From NCBI GenBank assembly GCA_005882155.1, contig VBCQ01000251.1, forward strand, positions 1-15,751: 15,751 nucleotides of DNA, written 5' to 3'. Below are positions 5,942-12,582 of the stretch, piece after piece. The notes under the pieces are model-generated. The model was not told the origin of the DNA, searched no databases, and saw only the letters and a program-made list of their open reading frames with translations. The first letter of the stretch is position 1. Each line of letters begins with the position of its first letter. The DNA comes from Betaproteobacteria bacterium (GTDB taxonomy: Bacteria; Pseudomonadota; Gammaproteobacteria; Burkholderiales; Burkholderiaceae_C). A program made the position numbers and the translations under genes.

Positions 5942-7350
5942 TCGGCCCGTTGCTCAAGGTCTCCGACCTGAAGAAGTCGTATGGCGCGATTCAAGCCGTC
6001 GCAGGCGTGTCGTTCGAAGTGATGCCGGGCGAAGTGTTCGGCGTCATCGGGCCCAACGGCTCGGGCAAGACGACGATGTTCAACAGCGTGCTCGGGCAGA
6101 TCAAGCCGAACAGCGGTCGCATCGAACTGAACGGCCGCGACATCACCGGCCTGTCGCCGCTCGAGCTCAATCGCCGCGGTGTCGGCCGAACCTTCCAGAC
6201 GCTGCAGGTGTTCGGCAAGATGAGCGTGCGCGACAACCTGATCGTCGCTGCGCAGGAGCACCAAGGCACGATGGCGCGGCGCATGTTCGCGCCGCCCGAC
6301 TCGGGGCTCGGTGCGAAGGCCGACGAGCTGATCGACCTGTTCCGCATTCGCCATGTCGCCGACACGCCCGCGGGCTCGCTGAGCTACGGCCAGCAAAAGC
6401 TCGTCGACATCGCGATGGCGTTCATGTCCGAGCCTGACCTCGTGCTGCTCGACGAGCCCTGCGCCGGCGTCAACCCGAGCCTGGTCGGCGGCATCAGCAG
6501 CTTGCTCAAGAAACTCAACCAGACGCGGCGCGGCAGCTTCGTCGTCATCGAGCACAACATGGACTTCGTGATGGACCTGTGCCACCGCATCATGGTGATG
6601 GTCGAAGGCACGGTGATGGCCATCGGCACGCCGGCCGAATTCGACGACGTCGTCGCCGGCTACAAGGATTTCATGATCCTCAACAACCTGTCGTTCCAGG
6701 CCAAACGCGGCGCGATCACCTTGCTGCTGGGACCCAACGGCGCCGGCAAGTCGACGGTGCTGAAGACGCTGTTCGGCATCCTCAAGGTGCGACAGGGCCG
6801 CATCCGACTCGACGGCGAGGACATCACCGGCGCCGACTCGCGCTCGCTGCTCGCCAAGGGCGTGGCCTTCGTGCCGCAGGGGCGCAACCTGTTCGGGCAA
6901 TTGAGCGTGTGGCAGAACCTCGAGCTCGGCGGCATCACGCTCGGCATGAAGACGGCGCACGAGCGAATCCCCGAAGTGCTGGAGCGCTTTCCGCGCGTCA
7001 AGGAGCGGCTGCATTCGCAAGCCTCTGCGCTGTCGGGCGGCGAGCAGAAGCAGCTCGAGATCGGCCGCGCGCTGCTGCTGCGGCCGAAGGTGCTGCTGAT
7101 CGACGAGCCGTCGATCGGCTTGTCGCCGCTGATCGTGCTCGATGTGTTCAAGCTGCTGCGCCGCCTCGCCGATCAGGGCACGACGGTGCTGATGGTCGAG
7201 CAGAACGTGAAGAGCGCGTTGAAGTACGCCGACGAGGCGATCGCGCTCGAGTCGGGTCGGCAGGTTCTGCACAAGCGCGCCGACGAGTTGCTGTCGGACC
7301 CGCATCTGGAGCGGCTCTTTCTGGGCGGCGCTGCGCCGGTGGCCGCATGA
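5938..7350 (+). CDS. fused LivG-LivF ABC transporter ATPase (two ATP-binding domains in one chain)
   Basis: This encodes 470 residues with two complete ATPase domains. Domain 1 is LivG-like: Walker A GPNGSGKT (38-45), signature LSYGQQK (148-154), Walker B VLLDEP (169-174) and H-loop in IEHNMDF (204-210). Domain 2 is LivF-like: Walker A GPNGAGKS (265-272), signature LSGGEQKQ (365-372), Walker B VLLIDEP (385-391) and VEQN. In most bacteria these are two genes. Here LivG runs to GTPAEF (230-235) and continues directly as DDVVAGYKDF, which in LivF lies a few residues after its own start. The last 15 or so residues of LivG and the start of LivF are missing and the reading frame is kept. Both domains keep every nucleotide-binding motif, so the fusion could work. 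The start overlaps the livM remnant (ATGA), and the stop overlaps the next gene (ATGA at 7347). Confidence 0.9.
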   Translation: MIGPLLKVSDLKKSYGAIQAVAGVSFEVMPGEVFGVIGPNGSGKTTMFNSVLGQIKPNSGRIELNGRDITGLSPLELNRRGVGRTFQTLQVFGKMSVRDNLIVAAQEHQGTMARRMFAPPDSGLGAKADELIDLFRIRHVADTPAGSLSYGQQKLVDIAMAFMSEPDLVLLDEPCAGVNPSLVGGISSLLKKLNQTRRGSFVVIEHNMDFVMDLCHRIMVMVEGTVMAIGTPAEFDDVVAGYKDFMILNNLSFQAKRGAITLLLGPNGAGKSTVLKTLFGILKVRQGRIRLDGEDITGADSRSLLAKGVAFVPQGRNLFGQLSVWQNLELGGITLGMKTAHERIPEVLERFPRVKERLHSQASALSGGEQKQLEIGRALLLRPKVLLIDEPSIGLSPLIVLDVFKLLRRLADQGTTVLMVEQNVKSALKYADEAIALESGRQVLHKRADELLSDPHLERLFLGGAAPVAA

Positions 7351-8387
7351 CGCGAGTACGCCTCGTCGTTGCCGGTGCGGGCCTGATCGGCCGCGCGCAC
7401 CTGCAACGCATCGCCGACTGCGACGACTGCGAGCTCGCGGCGATCGTCGACCCGTCGCCGGCCGCGGCTGAGATCGCGAGCCGCTACAGCGTGCCGTGGC
7501 TCGCTTCGCTCGATGCGATGTTCGATGCGATGCGCCCCGACGGCGTGATCCTCGCGACGCCGAATTCGCAGCATGTGGCCGGCGCGCTCGCCTGCATTGC
7601 GCGCGGCGTGATCCCACTCGTCGAGAAGCCGGTGGCCGACACGCTTGCCGACGCGCAACGTCTGGTTGACGCCGCCGAGCGCCATGGCGTTGCGGTGCTC
7701 GTCGGTCACCACCGGCGACACAGCGCGATCCTCGAAGATGCCGGCGCGGTGATCGCGAGCGGCCGACTCGGGCGGCTCGTCGCGGTGACCGGCAGCGCAA
7801 CGTTCTACAAGCCCGATCGCTACTTCGACGAGGCGCCGTGGCGGCGCCGCTCGGGGGGCGGGCCGATCCTCATCAACATGATCCACGAGGTCGACAACCT
7901 GCGCGCGCTCGCCGGCGAGATCGTCGAAGTCCAGGCGATGGCATCGAACGCGGCGCGCGGCTTCGAGGTCGAAGACACGGTCGCGATCAACCTGCGTTTC
8001 GCCAACGGCGCGCTCGGCACGTTCATGCTGTCGGACTGCGCGGCGAGCCCGCGCAGCTGGGAGCAGACCTCGCACGAGAACCGCAGCTACGATCATCACG
8101 CAGACGAGGATTGCTACGTCATCGCCGGCGACCGCGGATCGCTGCAGGTGCCGACGATGCGGCTGCGACACTACCTCGGCGAGCGCTCATGGTGGGCGCC
8201 GCTCGCGACCGAGCAACGCATGCCGAGCGAGGTCGATCCGCTGGCGCGCCAGCTCGCGCATTTCTGCGCTGTCATTCGCGGCGATGCAGCGCCGCGGGTC
8301 GGGGTGCGCGACGCGATGCGCACGCTGGCCGTTACGCTCGCGATTGCCGACGCGGCCCGCACGCGGCAGCCGGTGCCAATTCACTGA
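7347..8387 (+). CDS. Gfo/Idh/MocA family NAD(P)-dependent oxidoreductase
   Basis: This encodes 346 residues. An N-terminal Rossmann fold has GAGLIG (10-15) and an acidic residue after the second strand (IVDPS, D35), which favours NAD. EKP at 93-95 carries the usual catalytic lysine K94, and the C-terminal domain has INMIHEVDNLR with H180 and D183 in the family's substrate-site positions. The family oxidises or reduces sugars, inositols and other cyclic polyols in the cytoplasm. Its ATG overlaps the stop of the ATPase gene (ATGA), and 24 bases follow before the dehydroquinate dehydratase gene, so it is firmly within the quinate/shikimate operon. A plausible role is dehydrogenation of quinate, shikimate or a related cyclitol acid, giving the pathway a second entry. 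That is inferred from context; the substrate is not readable. Confidence 0.87.
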   Translation: MTRVRLVVAGAGLIGRAHLQRIADCDDCELAAIVDPSPAAAEIASRYSVPWLASLDAMFDAMRPDGVILATPNSQHVAGALACIARGVIPLVEKPVADTLADAQRLVDAAERHGVAVLVGHHRRHSAILEDAGAVIASGRLGRLVAVTGSATFYKPDRYFDEAPWRRRSGGGPILINMIHEVDNLRALAGEIVEVQAMASNAARGFEVEDTVAINLRFANGALGTFMLSDCAASPRSWEQTSHENRSYDHHADEDCYVIAGDRGSLQVPTMRLRHYLGERSWWAPLATEQRMPSEVDPLARQLAHFCAVIRGDAAPRVGVRDAMRTLAVTLAIADAARTRQPVPIH

Positions 8388-8411
8388 AACGATCACACAA
8401 CAAGGACCCCC

Positions 8412-8867
8412 ATGGCGACGATCCTGATCTTGAACGGACCCAACCTGAACCTGCTTGGCACGCGCGAGCCGGCGGTCTACGGCGCGACGACGCTCGCCGA
8501 TGTCGAGACGATGTGCCGCAGCGCTGCCGCGCGCGCCGGCCACGCGATCGACTTCCGCCAGTCGAACCGTGAGGGGGTGCTCATCGATGCGATCCACGAA
8601 GCCGGCCGCGGCCACAAGGCCGGCGACGTGATCGGCGTCGTGTTCAACGCCGGCGCCTACACCCACAGCTCGGTCGCGCTGCACGATGCGATCAAGGGCG
8701 TCGAGGTGCCGGTCATCGAGGTCCATATCTCGAACGTGCATGCGCGCGAGCCCTTCCGCCATCACTCATGGCTGTCGCCGGTCGCGGCGGGCATCGTCGT
8801 CGGCTTCGGCGTCGACGGCTACCTGCTTGCGATCGACGGCCTCGTGCGCCGCGCTGCGCGGGGTTGA
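8412..8867 (+). CDS. aroQ: type II 3-dehydroquinate dehydratase
   Basis: This encodes 151 residues, the normal length. It converts 3-dehydroquinate to 3-dehydroshikimate in the cytoplasm, usually as a dodecamer. The type II signature is complete: ILNGPNLNLLGTREPAVYG (6-24) with R18 and the catalytic base Y23, VVFNAGAYTHSSVALHDAI with N79, EVHISNVHAREPFRHHS with the catalytic H105 and R116, and GFGVDGYLLAI near the end. The ATG at 8412 follows AAGGA about 8 bases upstream. Its place between a polyol oxidoreductase and the 3-dehydroshikimate dehydratase genes argues for a catabolic copy (the QuiB role) rather than the aromatic-biosynthesis copy, although sequence alone does not separate the two. 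Confidence 0.95.
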   Translation: MATILILNGPNLNLLGTREPAVYGATTLADVETMCRSAAARAGHAIDFRQSNREGVLIDAIHEAGRGHKAGDVIGVVFNAGAYTHSSVALHDAIKGVEVPVIEVHISNVHAREPFRHHSWLSPVAAGIVVGFGVDGYLLAIDGLVRRAARG

Positions 8868-8880
8868 CGAGGAGCACCGC

Positions 8881-9777
8881 ATGACGCCGATCGAAGACCG
8901 CGAAGCGATCGCCCCGAGCGCGAACCCGCTCGGACTCGACGGCATCGAATTCATCGAGTACGCGACCAGCAAGCCGCAGGCGCTCGGCCAGGTGCTCGAG
9001 GCGATGGGCTTTCGGCCGATCGCTCGCCACCGCTCGCGCGAGGTGCTGCTGTACCGGCAGGGTGAGATGAACTTCATCGTCAACGCGCACGACGCCGGCC
9101 TGCCGCGCGGTGTGCCGCCGGTCGAACGGCCGGTGATCGCGGCGATCGCGCTGCGCGTGCGCGATGCTGCGGCCGCGTACCGCCACGGGCTCGCGCGCGG
9201 CGCCTGGGCGGTGCCGACGCATGTCGAGGTGATGGAGCTCAACATCCCGGCGATCCATGGCGTCGGCACGAGCCGCATCTACTTCGTCGACCGCCACAAG
9301 GAGTTCTCGATCTACGACGTCGACTTCACGCCGATCCCGACCGTCGACCGCCATCCGCCGGCGCTGACCGGGCTGCATTTCTTCGGTGTCGTGCAGTACA
9401 TCGGCGTCGAACGCACCGAGGACTGGACCGAGTTCTACGCCGAGCTGTTCGGCTTCACGCCGCTGCCCGACGAAGAGCGCTTCGGCGTGCTGCCCAAGGG
9501 CCGCGTGCTGAAAAGCCCAAGGTCCGGCAGCAGCGAATTCTTTCTGCAGTTGATCGAGCCCGAGCCGGGACTGCTCGACATCGAGGGCGAAGAGCTGTTT
9601 CAGCGCATCGGCCTCGGCACGCCCGACGTGCTCGCGACGGTCGCGGCATTGCGCGAGCGCGGCGTCGGCTTCGTCGAGTCGCCGGGCGTGCACACCGATC
9701 CGCGCGGCGCGCTGACGCAAAGCCAGCTCGGCGGCGTGAGCTTCGAGCTCGTGCATGACCTGAGGCCAATGCGATGA
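8881..9777 (+). CDS. HPPD-like VOC-fold protein (counterpart of the QuiC1 C-terminal domain)
   Basis: This encodes 298 residues of the 4-hydroxyphenylpyruvate dioxygenase family, in two vicinal-oxygen-chelate halves. The N-terminal half has GIEFIEYATSKPQALGQVLEAMGF; the C-terminal half starts GLHFFGVVQYIG and ends LGGVSFELV. HPPD is about 350 residues, so this is shorter. Of the three iron ligands in HPPD, the first His aligns with H166 and the Glu with E289. The second, normally in a vQHIAf segment, aligns with R242 in FQRIGLGT, so a classical iron site looks incomplete. In pseudomonad QuiC1 a 3-dehydroshikimate dehydratase is fused to such a domain; here the two are separate genes overlapping by ATGA (9774-9777). 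It probably accompanies the dehydratase rather than degrading tyrosine. A GAGGAG ribosome site precedes the ATG at 8881. The gap to aroQ is 13 bases. Confidence 0.82.
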   Translation: MTPIEDREAIAPSANPLGLDGIEFIEYATSKPQALGQVLEAMGFRPIARHRSREVLLYRQGEMNFIVNAHDAGLPRGVPPVERPVIAAIALRVRDAAAAYRHGLARGAWAVPTHVEVMELNIPAIHGVGTSRIYFVDRHKEFSIYDVDFTPIPTVDRHPPALTGLHFFGVVQYIGVERTEDWTEFYAELFGFTPLPDEERFGVLPKGRVLKSPRSGSSEFFLQLIEPEPGLLDIEGEELFQRIGLGTPDVLATVAALRERGVGFVESPGVHTDPRGALTQSQLGGVSFELVHDLRPMR

Positions 9778-10658
9778 CTCGGTTCAGCGGCAACATCGAC
9801 GACTTCGGGATGGACACGATCCCGCTCGCCGGCAGCTTGCCGCAGATCATGCTGTCGGCGCGCGACATCGTCGGCCACGAGCAAGGCGTCGACGCGGCGG
9901 TTCGCGCGGTGCGCGCGAGCGGTCTGCGCGTCACCGGCTTCCAGGTGCTGCGCGACTACGAGGGCCTGAGCGGCCACCTGCACGACTACAAGGTCGACGT
10001 CGCGAAATCGATGCTCGAGCTCAGCGCAGCGGTCGGCGCGAAGCTGTTGCTGGTGTGCTCGTCGACCTCGGCGCATGCGAGCGCCGACGCGGACGCGATC
10101 GCACGCGACTTGCGGCGTCTGGCGATGCTGGCGGTGCCGCTCGGTATCAAGGTCGCGTTCGAGGCGCTGTCGTGGGGTCGCACGATCAACGAGTTTCCGC
10201 AGGCCTGGGACCTGGTGTGCCGCGCCGACGCGCCCAACCTCGGGCTCGGCATCGACTCGTTCCATGTCTTCGCGACGAAGACGCCGCTGGCTGCGTTGGA
10301 CCTGCTCGACCCGGAGAAAATCTTCCTCGTGCAGTTGGCCGACTTCATGTGGAACGAGATCCGCTCGGTGGAGGAGCGCATCGCGACGGCGCGGCACTTT
10401 CGCGTCTTCCCCGGTGAGGGCGTGCACAGCGAGCAAGTCGCCGAGCTGGTCGTTCGGCTCGACCGCCTCGGCTACCGCGGCGACTACAGCTTCGAGGTCT
10501 TCAACGACGACTACCAGCAGATGCCGCTGCCCGCGGTCGTCGCCCGCGCGCGGCGCTCGGCGACCTGGCTGGGCGAGGATGTGCTGCATCGGTCAGTGCC
10601 GTTGCCGGGGCGCATTCGGCTCAGGACTGAAGGCAAGTCGAAGTCCTCTCAGGAGTAG
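9774..10658 (+). CDS. quiC: 3-dehydroshikimate dehydratase (sugar phosphate isomerase-like TIM barrel)
   Basis: This encodes 294 residues of the AsbF/QuiC type. It dehydrates 3-dehydroshikimate to protocatechuate using a divalent metal in the cytoplasm. The expected metal and active-site residues appear in order: E130 (VAFEALSWG), D161 and H164 (GIDSFHVF), Q187 (VQLADF) and E241 (YSFEVFND). The segment ALSWGRTINEFPQAWDLV and the closing SFEVFNDDYQQ are characteristic of dehydroshikimate dehydratases in this superfamily. The ATG overlaps the stop of the HPPD-like gene, and only 4 bases separate its stop from pcaH, so product and next enzyme are encoded side by side. The product protocatechuate is the substrate of PcaHG. 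The assignment rests on motifs plus context and is fairly secure. Confidence 0.88.
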   Translation: MTRFSGNIDDFGMDTIPLAGSLPQIMLSARDIVGHEQGVDAAVRAVRASGLRVTGFQVLRDYEGLSGHLHDYKVDVAKSMLELSAAVGAKLLLVCSSTSAHASADADAIARDLRRLAMLAVPLGIKVAFEALSWGRTINEFPQAWDLVCRADAPNLGLGIDSFHVFATKTPLAALDLLDPEKIFLVQLADFMWNEIRSVEERIATARHFRVFPGEGVHSEQVAELVVRLDRLGYRGDYSFEVFNDDYQQMPLPAVVARARRSATWLGEDVLHRSVPLPGRIRLRTEGKSKSSQE

Positions 10659-10662
10659 CAAC

Positions 10663-11355
10663 ATGAAATTCGAACCCATCGCGCGCGGCACCTACCCGAG
10701 CCTCGTCTACCCGCCGTACAAATCGACCGTCAAGCGAGGCCCGCAACAGCCGCTGCTGCGCGTCAATGCACCGGCGGCAACCGAGACGCCGCTCGGCTTC
10801 GGCGCCGCTCCGATCCAGCCGCAAGACAACGACCTGACCGCCCACGGCCGCGCTGCGCCGCTCGGCGAAAAAATCGTCGTCAGCGGCCGCGTTGTCGACG
10901 AAGACGGCCAGCCAGTGCGCGACTCGCTGGTCGAGGTGTGGCAGTGCAACTCTGCAGGCCGCTACTTCCACCACAAAGACCAGCACGACGCGCCGCTCGA
11001 CCCGAACTTCTTCGGCTTCGGCAAGTTCTTCACCGATCGCGACGGGCGCTATCGATTCGTCACCATCAAGCCCGGGCCGTATCCCTGGGGCAACCACCAC
11101 AAGGCATGGCGGCCGGCGCACATCCACTTCTCGCTGTTCGGCAACGTGCTCGCGCAGCGGCTCGTCACGCAGATGTATTTCCCGAACGACCCGCTGTTCG
11201 AGTTCGACCCGATCTATCAGAGCATCCCCGACGCGGCGGCGCGCGAGCGCCTGAGAGCGCGCTTCTCGATGGACGAGACGGTCGGCGACCAGATGCTCGG
11301 CTATGCATTCGACATCGTGCTGCGCGGTCGCGGCGCGACACCGTTCGGACTGTGA
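10663..11355 (+). CDS. pcaH: protocatechuate 3,4-dioxygenase beta subunit
   Basis: This encodes 230 residues. It is the catalytic, iron-carrying subunit that cleaves protocatechuate between its two hydroxyls to 3-carboxy-cis,cis-muconate, the first ring-opening step of the beta-ketoadipate pathway. The four Fe(III) ligands of intradiol dioxygenases are visible: Y101 (GRYFHH), Y140 (KPGPYPW), and H153 and H155 (RPAHIHFSLFG), with the active-site Arg at R150. The N-terminal beta-type extension (YPPYKSTVKRGPQQPLL) distinguishes it from the alpha chain. AGGAG at 10651-10655 lies 7 bases before the ATG. It is followed by pcaG after 10 bases. Length and motifs are complete. Confidence 0.97.
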   Translation: MKFEPIARGTYPSLVYPPYKSTVKRGPQQPLLRVNAPAATETPLGFGAAPIQPQDNDLTAHGRAAPLGEKIVVSGRVVDEDGQPVRDSLVEVWQCNSAGRYFHHKDQHDAPLDPNFFGFGKFFTDRDGRYRFVTIKPGPYPWGNHHKAWRPAHIHFSLFGNVLAQRLVTQMYFPNDPLFEFDPIYQSIPDAAARERLRARFSMDETVGDQMLGYAFDIVLRGRGATPFGL

Positions 11356-11365
11356 GGAGCGCGTC

Positions 11366-11863
11366 ATGAGCAAGCTCATCACCACGACGCAGACCATCGG
11401 CCCGTTTCCGCACGAGGGCTGGCGCTGGGCCTTCGAATCCGCGAGCGCAGCGGGCGAGATCATCATCCACGGTCAGGTCCTCGACGGCGATGGCCAGCCG
11501 ATCAGCGACGCGATTCTCGAGGCGTGGCAGCCCGGCGCGAACGGCGGGCCGATCGCGGGGCTGCCGGGGCTGTACCGCGTGCCGAGCGGAGACGAAGGCG
11601 AGTTCCGCTTTGCGCTGCCGCGTCCGACGGCACACGGCGCGCCGGCGCTCTACGTCACGCTGTTCGCACGTGGCTTGCTGAAGCACCAGTTCACGGCGGT
11701 CTTCCTCGCCGATGATCCGCAGCTGGCGCAGTCGCCGCTGCTGTCACAAGTGCCGAGCGAGCGTCGCGCGACCCTCATCGCGCAAGCGGCCGGGCCCGGC
11801 GCGTATCACTGGAACGTGCGCTTGCAGGGGCCACAAGAGACTGTGTTCTTCGACTACGAATGA
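11366..11863 (+). CDS. pcaG: protocatechuate 3,4-dioxygenase alpha subunit
   Basis: This encodes 165 residues, shorter than the commoner 185-200 residue alpha chains. The N-terminus TTTQTIGPFPHEGW, the middle GQVLDGDGQPISDAILEAWQP and the ending VRLQGPQETVFFDYE mark it as PcaG. Alpha chains lack the iron ligands but help shape the active site with PcaH, and this one likewise lacks the Tyr/His set. The shortfall falls mainly in the loops between GANGGPIAGLPGLYRV and VTLFARGLL, with no frameshift visible, so I read it as a compact variant rather than a broken gene. GAGGAG lies about 8 bases before the ATG. It is the last gene of the plus-strand operon and its stop is 7 bases from the end of the convergent TorF-type gene. 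Confidence 0.92.
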   Translation: MSKLITTTQTIGPFPHEGWRWAFESASAAGEIIIHGQVLDGDGQPISDAILEAWQPGANGGPIAGLPGLYRVPSGDEGEFRFALPRPTAHGAPALYVTLFARGLLKHQFTAVFLADDPQLAQSPLLSQVPSERRATLIAQAAGPGAYHWNVRLQGPQETVFFDYE

Positions 11864-11881
11864 CGCGTCCTCAAAACGCGT
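11863..11881. terminator. possible weak bidirectional hairpin in convergent gap
   Basis: ACGCGT at 11863-11868 and ACGCGT at 11876-11881 can pair as a 6-base GC-rich stem with a 7-base loop. The hairpin sits exactly where the plus-strand pcaG and the minus-strand TorF-type gene converge. There is no T-run on either side and the stem is short, so its only support is position plus symmetry. Confidence 0.22.
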
Positions 11882-12581
11882 ATATGGCGCTCAGCACCCA
11901 GCGCCCGTGGTCCTGCTCGTAAGGCGCCGCGTAAAGATCGCCGCGGCCCACGGCGTGCCAGGCGAGTTGCAGGTCAACGGCGCGAACCGCGATGCCGAGG
12001 CCGACGCTGGCGTCCCAGCGCGTGCGCTGGGCACCGGCGGGTAACGCGTGTTCCCATCGAGTCAGCACACCGGCGTGGCCGAATGCGCGCGTCGATTCGG
12101 CGAGCGGCACGCTGCCGTTGAATTCGGCATAAGTGCTTCGCTCGCGCATGCCGAAGTAGTTCGGCGATGCATACAGGCGCACGCTCCAGCGTTCGCCGAT
12201 GACGCCGCCGAACAACTCGCTGTAGTCGTAGCGCGAATCGCCGTCGAAATGGGTCGTGGTCACGCCGACTTCCCAGTTGAGCCCGAACAGGCCCGGCCGC
12301 ACGATGCCGACATACGCGAGCCACTGCGCGCGGCGCTGGATCGGCTCGAGTTCGACGGTGGTCAGCGACGCGCCGCCGTACACGCCGCTCGCGCCGTCGT
12401 AGCCGATGCTCGCGCGCGCGTCGGGCTTGCCGTCGCTGAGCGACACGCCGCGAAAGCGATAGTCGGACTGGACTGCGATGCTGCCGCTCAGTTGCGCGCT
12501 CGCCGCCGTCGTCATGCCGAGCAGCGTTGCGCAGCACGCCGCGCGCCATCGAAGCCCGCGCGAGCAGCGCAGCGTCAGCAC
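11871..12581 (-). CDS. TorF-family putative outer-membrane porin
   Basis: This encodes 236 residues from a GTG start at 12581-12579. The signal peptide has a basic start (LTLRCSRGLRWR), the hydrophobic AACCATLLGMTTA and cleavage ASA|QLSG after residue 29. The mature chain begins LSGSIAVQSDYRFRGVSLSDGKPDARASIGYD, the signature of the TorF / Gcw_chp beta-barrel family. It alternates hydrophobic and polar residues throughout and ends SAIYAF with the terminal Phe typical of outer-membrane barrels. The function of the family is unproved; porin is a prediction. The open frame extends upstream to an ATG at 12653, but that would put 24 atypical residues before the signal peptide and overlap the protease gene. 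The GTG falls one base after the protease stop (TGATGTG), implying coupled translation and a shared operon with the sigma factor set. Confidence 0.83.
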   Translation of the reverse strand: MLTLRCSRGLRWRAACCATLLGMTTAASAQLSGSIAVQSDYRFRGVSLSDGKPDARASIGYDGASGVYGGASLTTVELEPIQRRAQWLAYVGIVRPGLFGLNWEVGVTTTHFDGDSRYDYSELFGGVIGERWSVRLYASPNYFGMRERSTYAEFNGSVPLAESTRAFGHAGVLTRWEHALPAGAQRTRWDASVGLGIAVRAVDLQLAWHAVGRGDLYAAPYEQDHGRWVLSAIYAF

Positions 12582-12582
12582 A

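Noticed and set aside
2799..5957. A very long open frame on the minus strand opposite the transporter genes
   Set aside because: Its translation is a monotonous mix of Arg, Ala, His, Asp, Glu and Gln with no domain. It mirrors the GC-rich codons of livK, livH and livM on the other strand, which have clear family matches.
5731..7800. A 689-codon open frame on the minus strand opposite the ATPase and oxidoreductase genes
   Set aside because: Same low-complexity Arg/His/Asp-rich antisense pattern; the plus strand encodes unmistakable ATPase motifs.
9774..9777. HPPD-like/dehydratase boundary as a frameshift breaking a QuiC1 fusion
   Set aside because: The domain order is opposite to QuiC1, and the junction is a normal ATGA stop/start overlap with complete domains on both sides.
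11366..11863. PcaG suspected of an internal deletion because it is only 165 residues
   Set aside because: The frame is continuous, both ends match the family, and the shortening lies in loop regions between conserved strands, so a compact natural variant is more likely.
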